Shown in pieces: positions 10,463 to 10,532 of a stretch of DNA of 10,532 bases. The stretch's first letter is position 1, and the number at the start of each line of letters is the position of its first letter. Below the pieces are notes generated by a model. That model made no database searches, was not told the origin of the DNA, and saw nothing but the letters and a program-made list of their open reading frames with translations. A program made the position numbers and the translations under genes. This DNA comes from Bacteroidia bacterium. GTDB lineage: Bacteria > Bacteroidota > Bacteroidia > JABDFU01. The stretch is taken from positions 1-10,532 of the forward strand of contig JADLGT010000085.1 of assembly GCA_020849195.1 (NCBI GenBank), read 5' to 3'.

Positions 10463-10532
10463 TTGTAGTTATATTAAAGTTTTGTTTTTAAAATCCCAAC
10501 CCGAACGCAAATACTCGGCACGTTAGCGGTCA

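Larger units (their letters stand above)
10107..10530. repeat. Inverted-repeat-bounded, single-gene cassette-like element
   Basis: The left end (10107-10145: GCTAA, GTATTTGCG, then GTTTGTGGGGG) is an imperfect inverted copy of the right end (10495-10530: CCCAACCCGAAC, CGCAAATAC, TTAGC). The central 9 bases GTATTTGCG/CGCAAATAC match exactly. Between the arms lies one minus-strand gene. The right end finishes in ACGTTAGCGG, close to CCGTTAGTGG at 121-130. The format, one gene between hairpin ends, recalls integron cassettes, but no integrase or strict attC core is visible. Confidence 0.5.

Noticed and set aside
1..10532. Terminal overlap showing a complete circle
   Set aside because: The first and last bases share no direct repeat, so circularity cannot be claimed from the sequence.
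1..10532. tRNA genes, rRNA, CRISPR arrays, insertion sequences
   Set aside because: Looked for cloverleaf-like GC-rich blocks, regular spaced repeats and transposase motifs; none found.

Overview
The window is AT-rich (bases by eye mostly A/T). It carries a compact set of 19 plus-strand genes (476-10081) that I read as the genome, or integrated copy, of a small tailless virus of a Bacteroidota host. The host call rests on three things: a good match to the Bacteroidota promoter pattern (TTG...20 nt...TAnnTTTG at 8022-8053); A-rich rather than Shine-Dalgarno leaders before almost every ATG; and flanking imperfect inverted-repeat elements of a type I associate from memory with Bacteroidota chromosomes, which I could not verify here. 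No terminase, portal, tail, integrase or rolling-circle Rep gene is visible, and no FtsK/HerA-type packaging ATPase.

Layout. 1-475 is gene-free: a 120-bp inverted-repeat element, a fragment of a second one, and a striking 42-bp near-palindrome at 353-395. 476-7834 is a late, structural-type operon of 14 tightly packed genes. In order they are: a membrane-anchored LEA2/WHy-like protein; a transglutaminase-like protein with a C-terminal membrane anchor; a repeat-rich protein with a C-terminal anchor; a very basic protein; a basic/hydrophobic/acidic membrane protein; the candidate major capsid protein; a second small beta-rich capsid candidate; a coiled-coil protein; an anchored annexin-like protein; a small beta protein; a spike-like protein with a glycine hinge; two small membrane proteins; and a virion muramidase-like protein (RGIRNNNPGN motif) with a C-terminal anchor.

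7835-8087 is a 253-nt regulatory gap with a possible terminator, a strong early promoter and a pair of CTTGCA repeats one helical turn apart. 8088-10081 is a second operon: an unknown protein, a 48-aa ribbon-helix-helix regulator, two small unknown proteins, and a RecA/RepA-type AAA ATPase with a C-terminal winged-helix-like region. This looks like control plus replication.

10082-10532 returns to flank-type sequence: an inverted-repeat-bounded, cassette-like unit carrying one minus-strand gene for a small cysteine-rich protein.

How it would work together (inference): the ATPase operon drives genome maintenance and replication under the RHH repressor. The late operon builds an icosahedral capsid over an internal lipid membrane, into which at least five proteins insert through terminal hydrophobic helices. 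The spike binds the cell, and the muramidase-like and transglutaminase-like proteins act on the envelope. Capsid fold assignments rest on gene order, length and beta-rich composition, not on a detected match.
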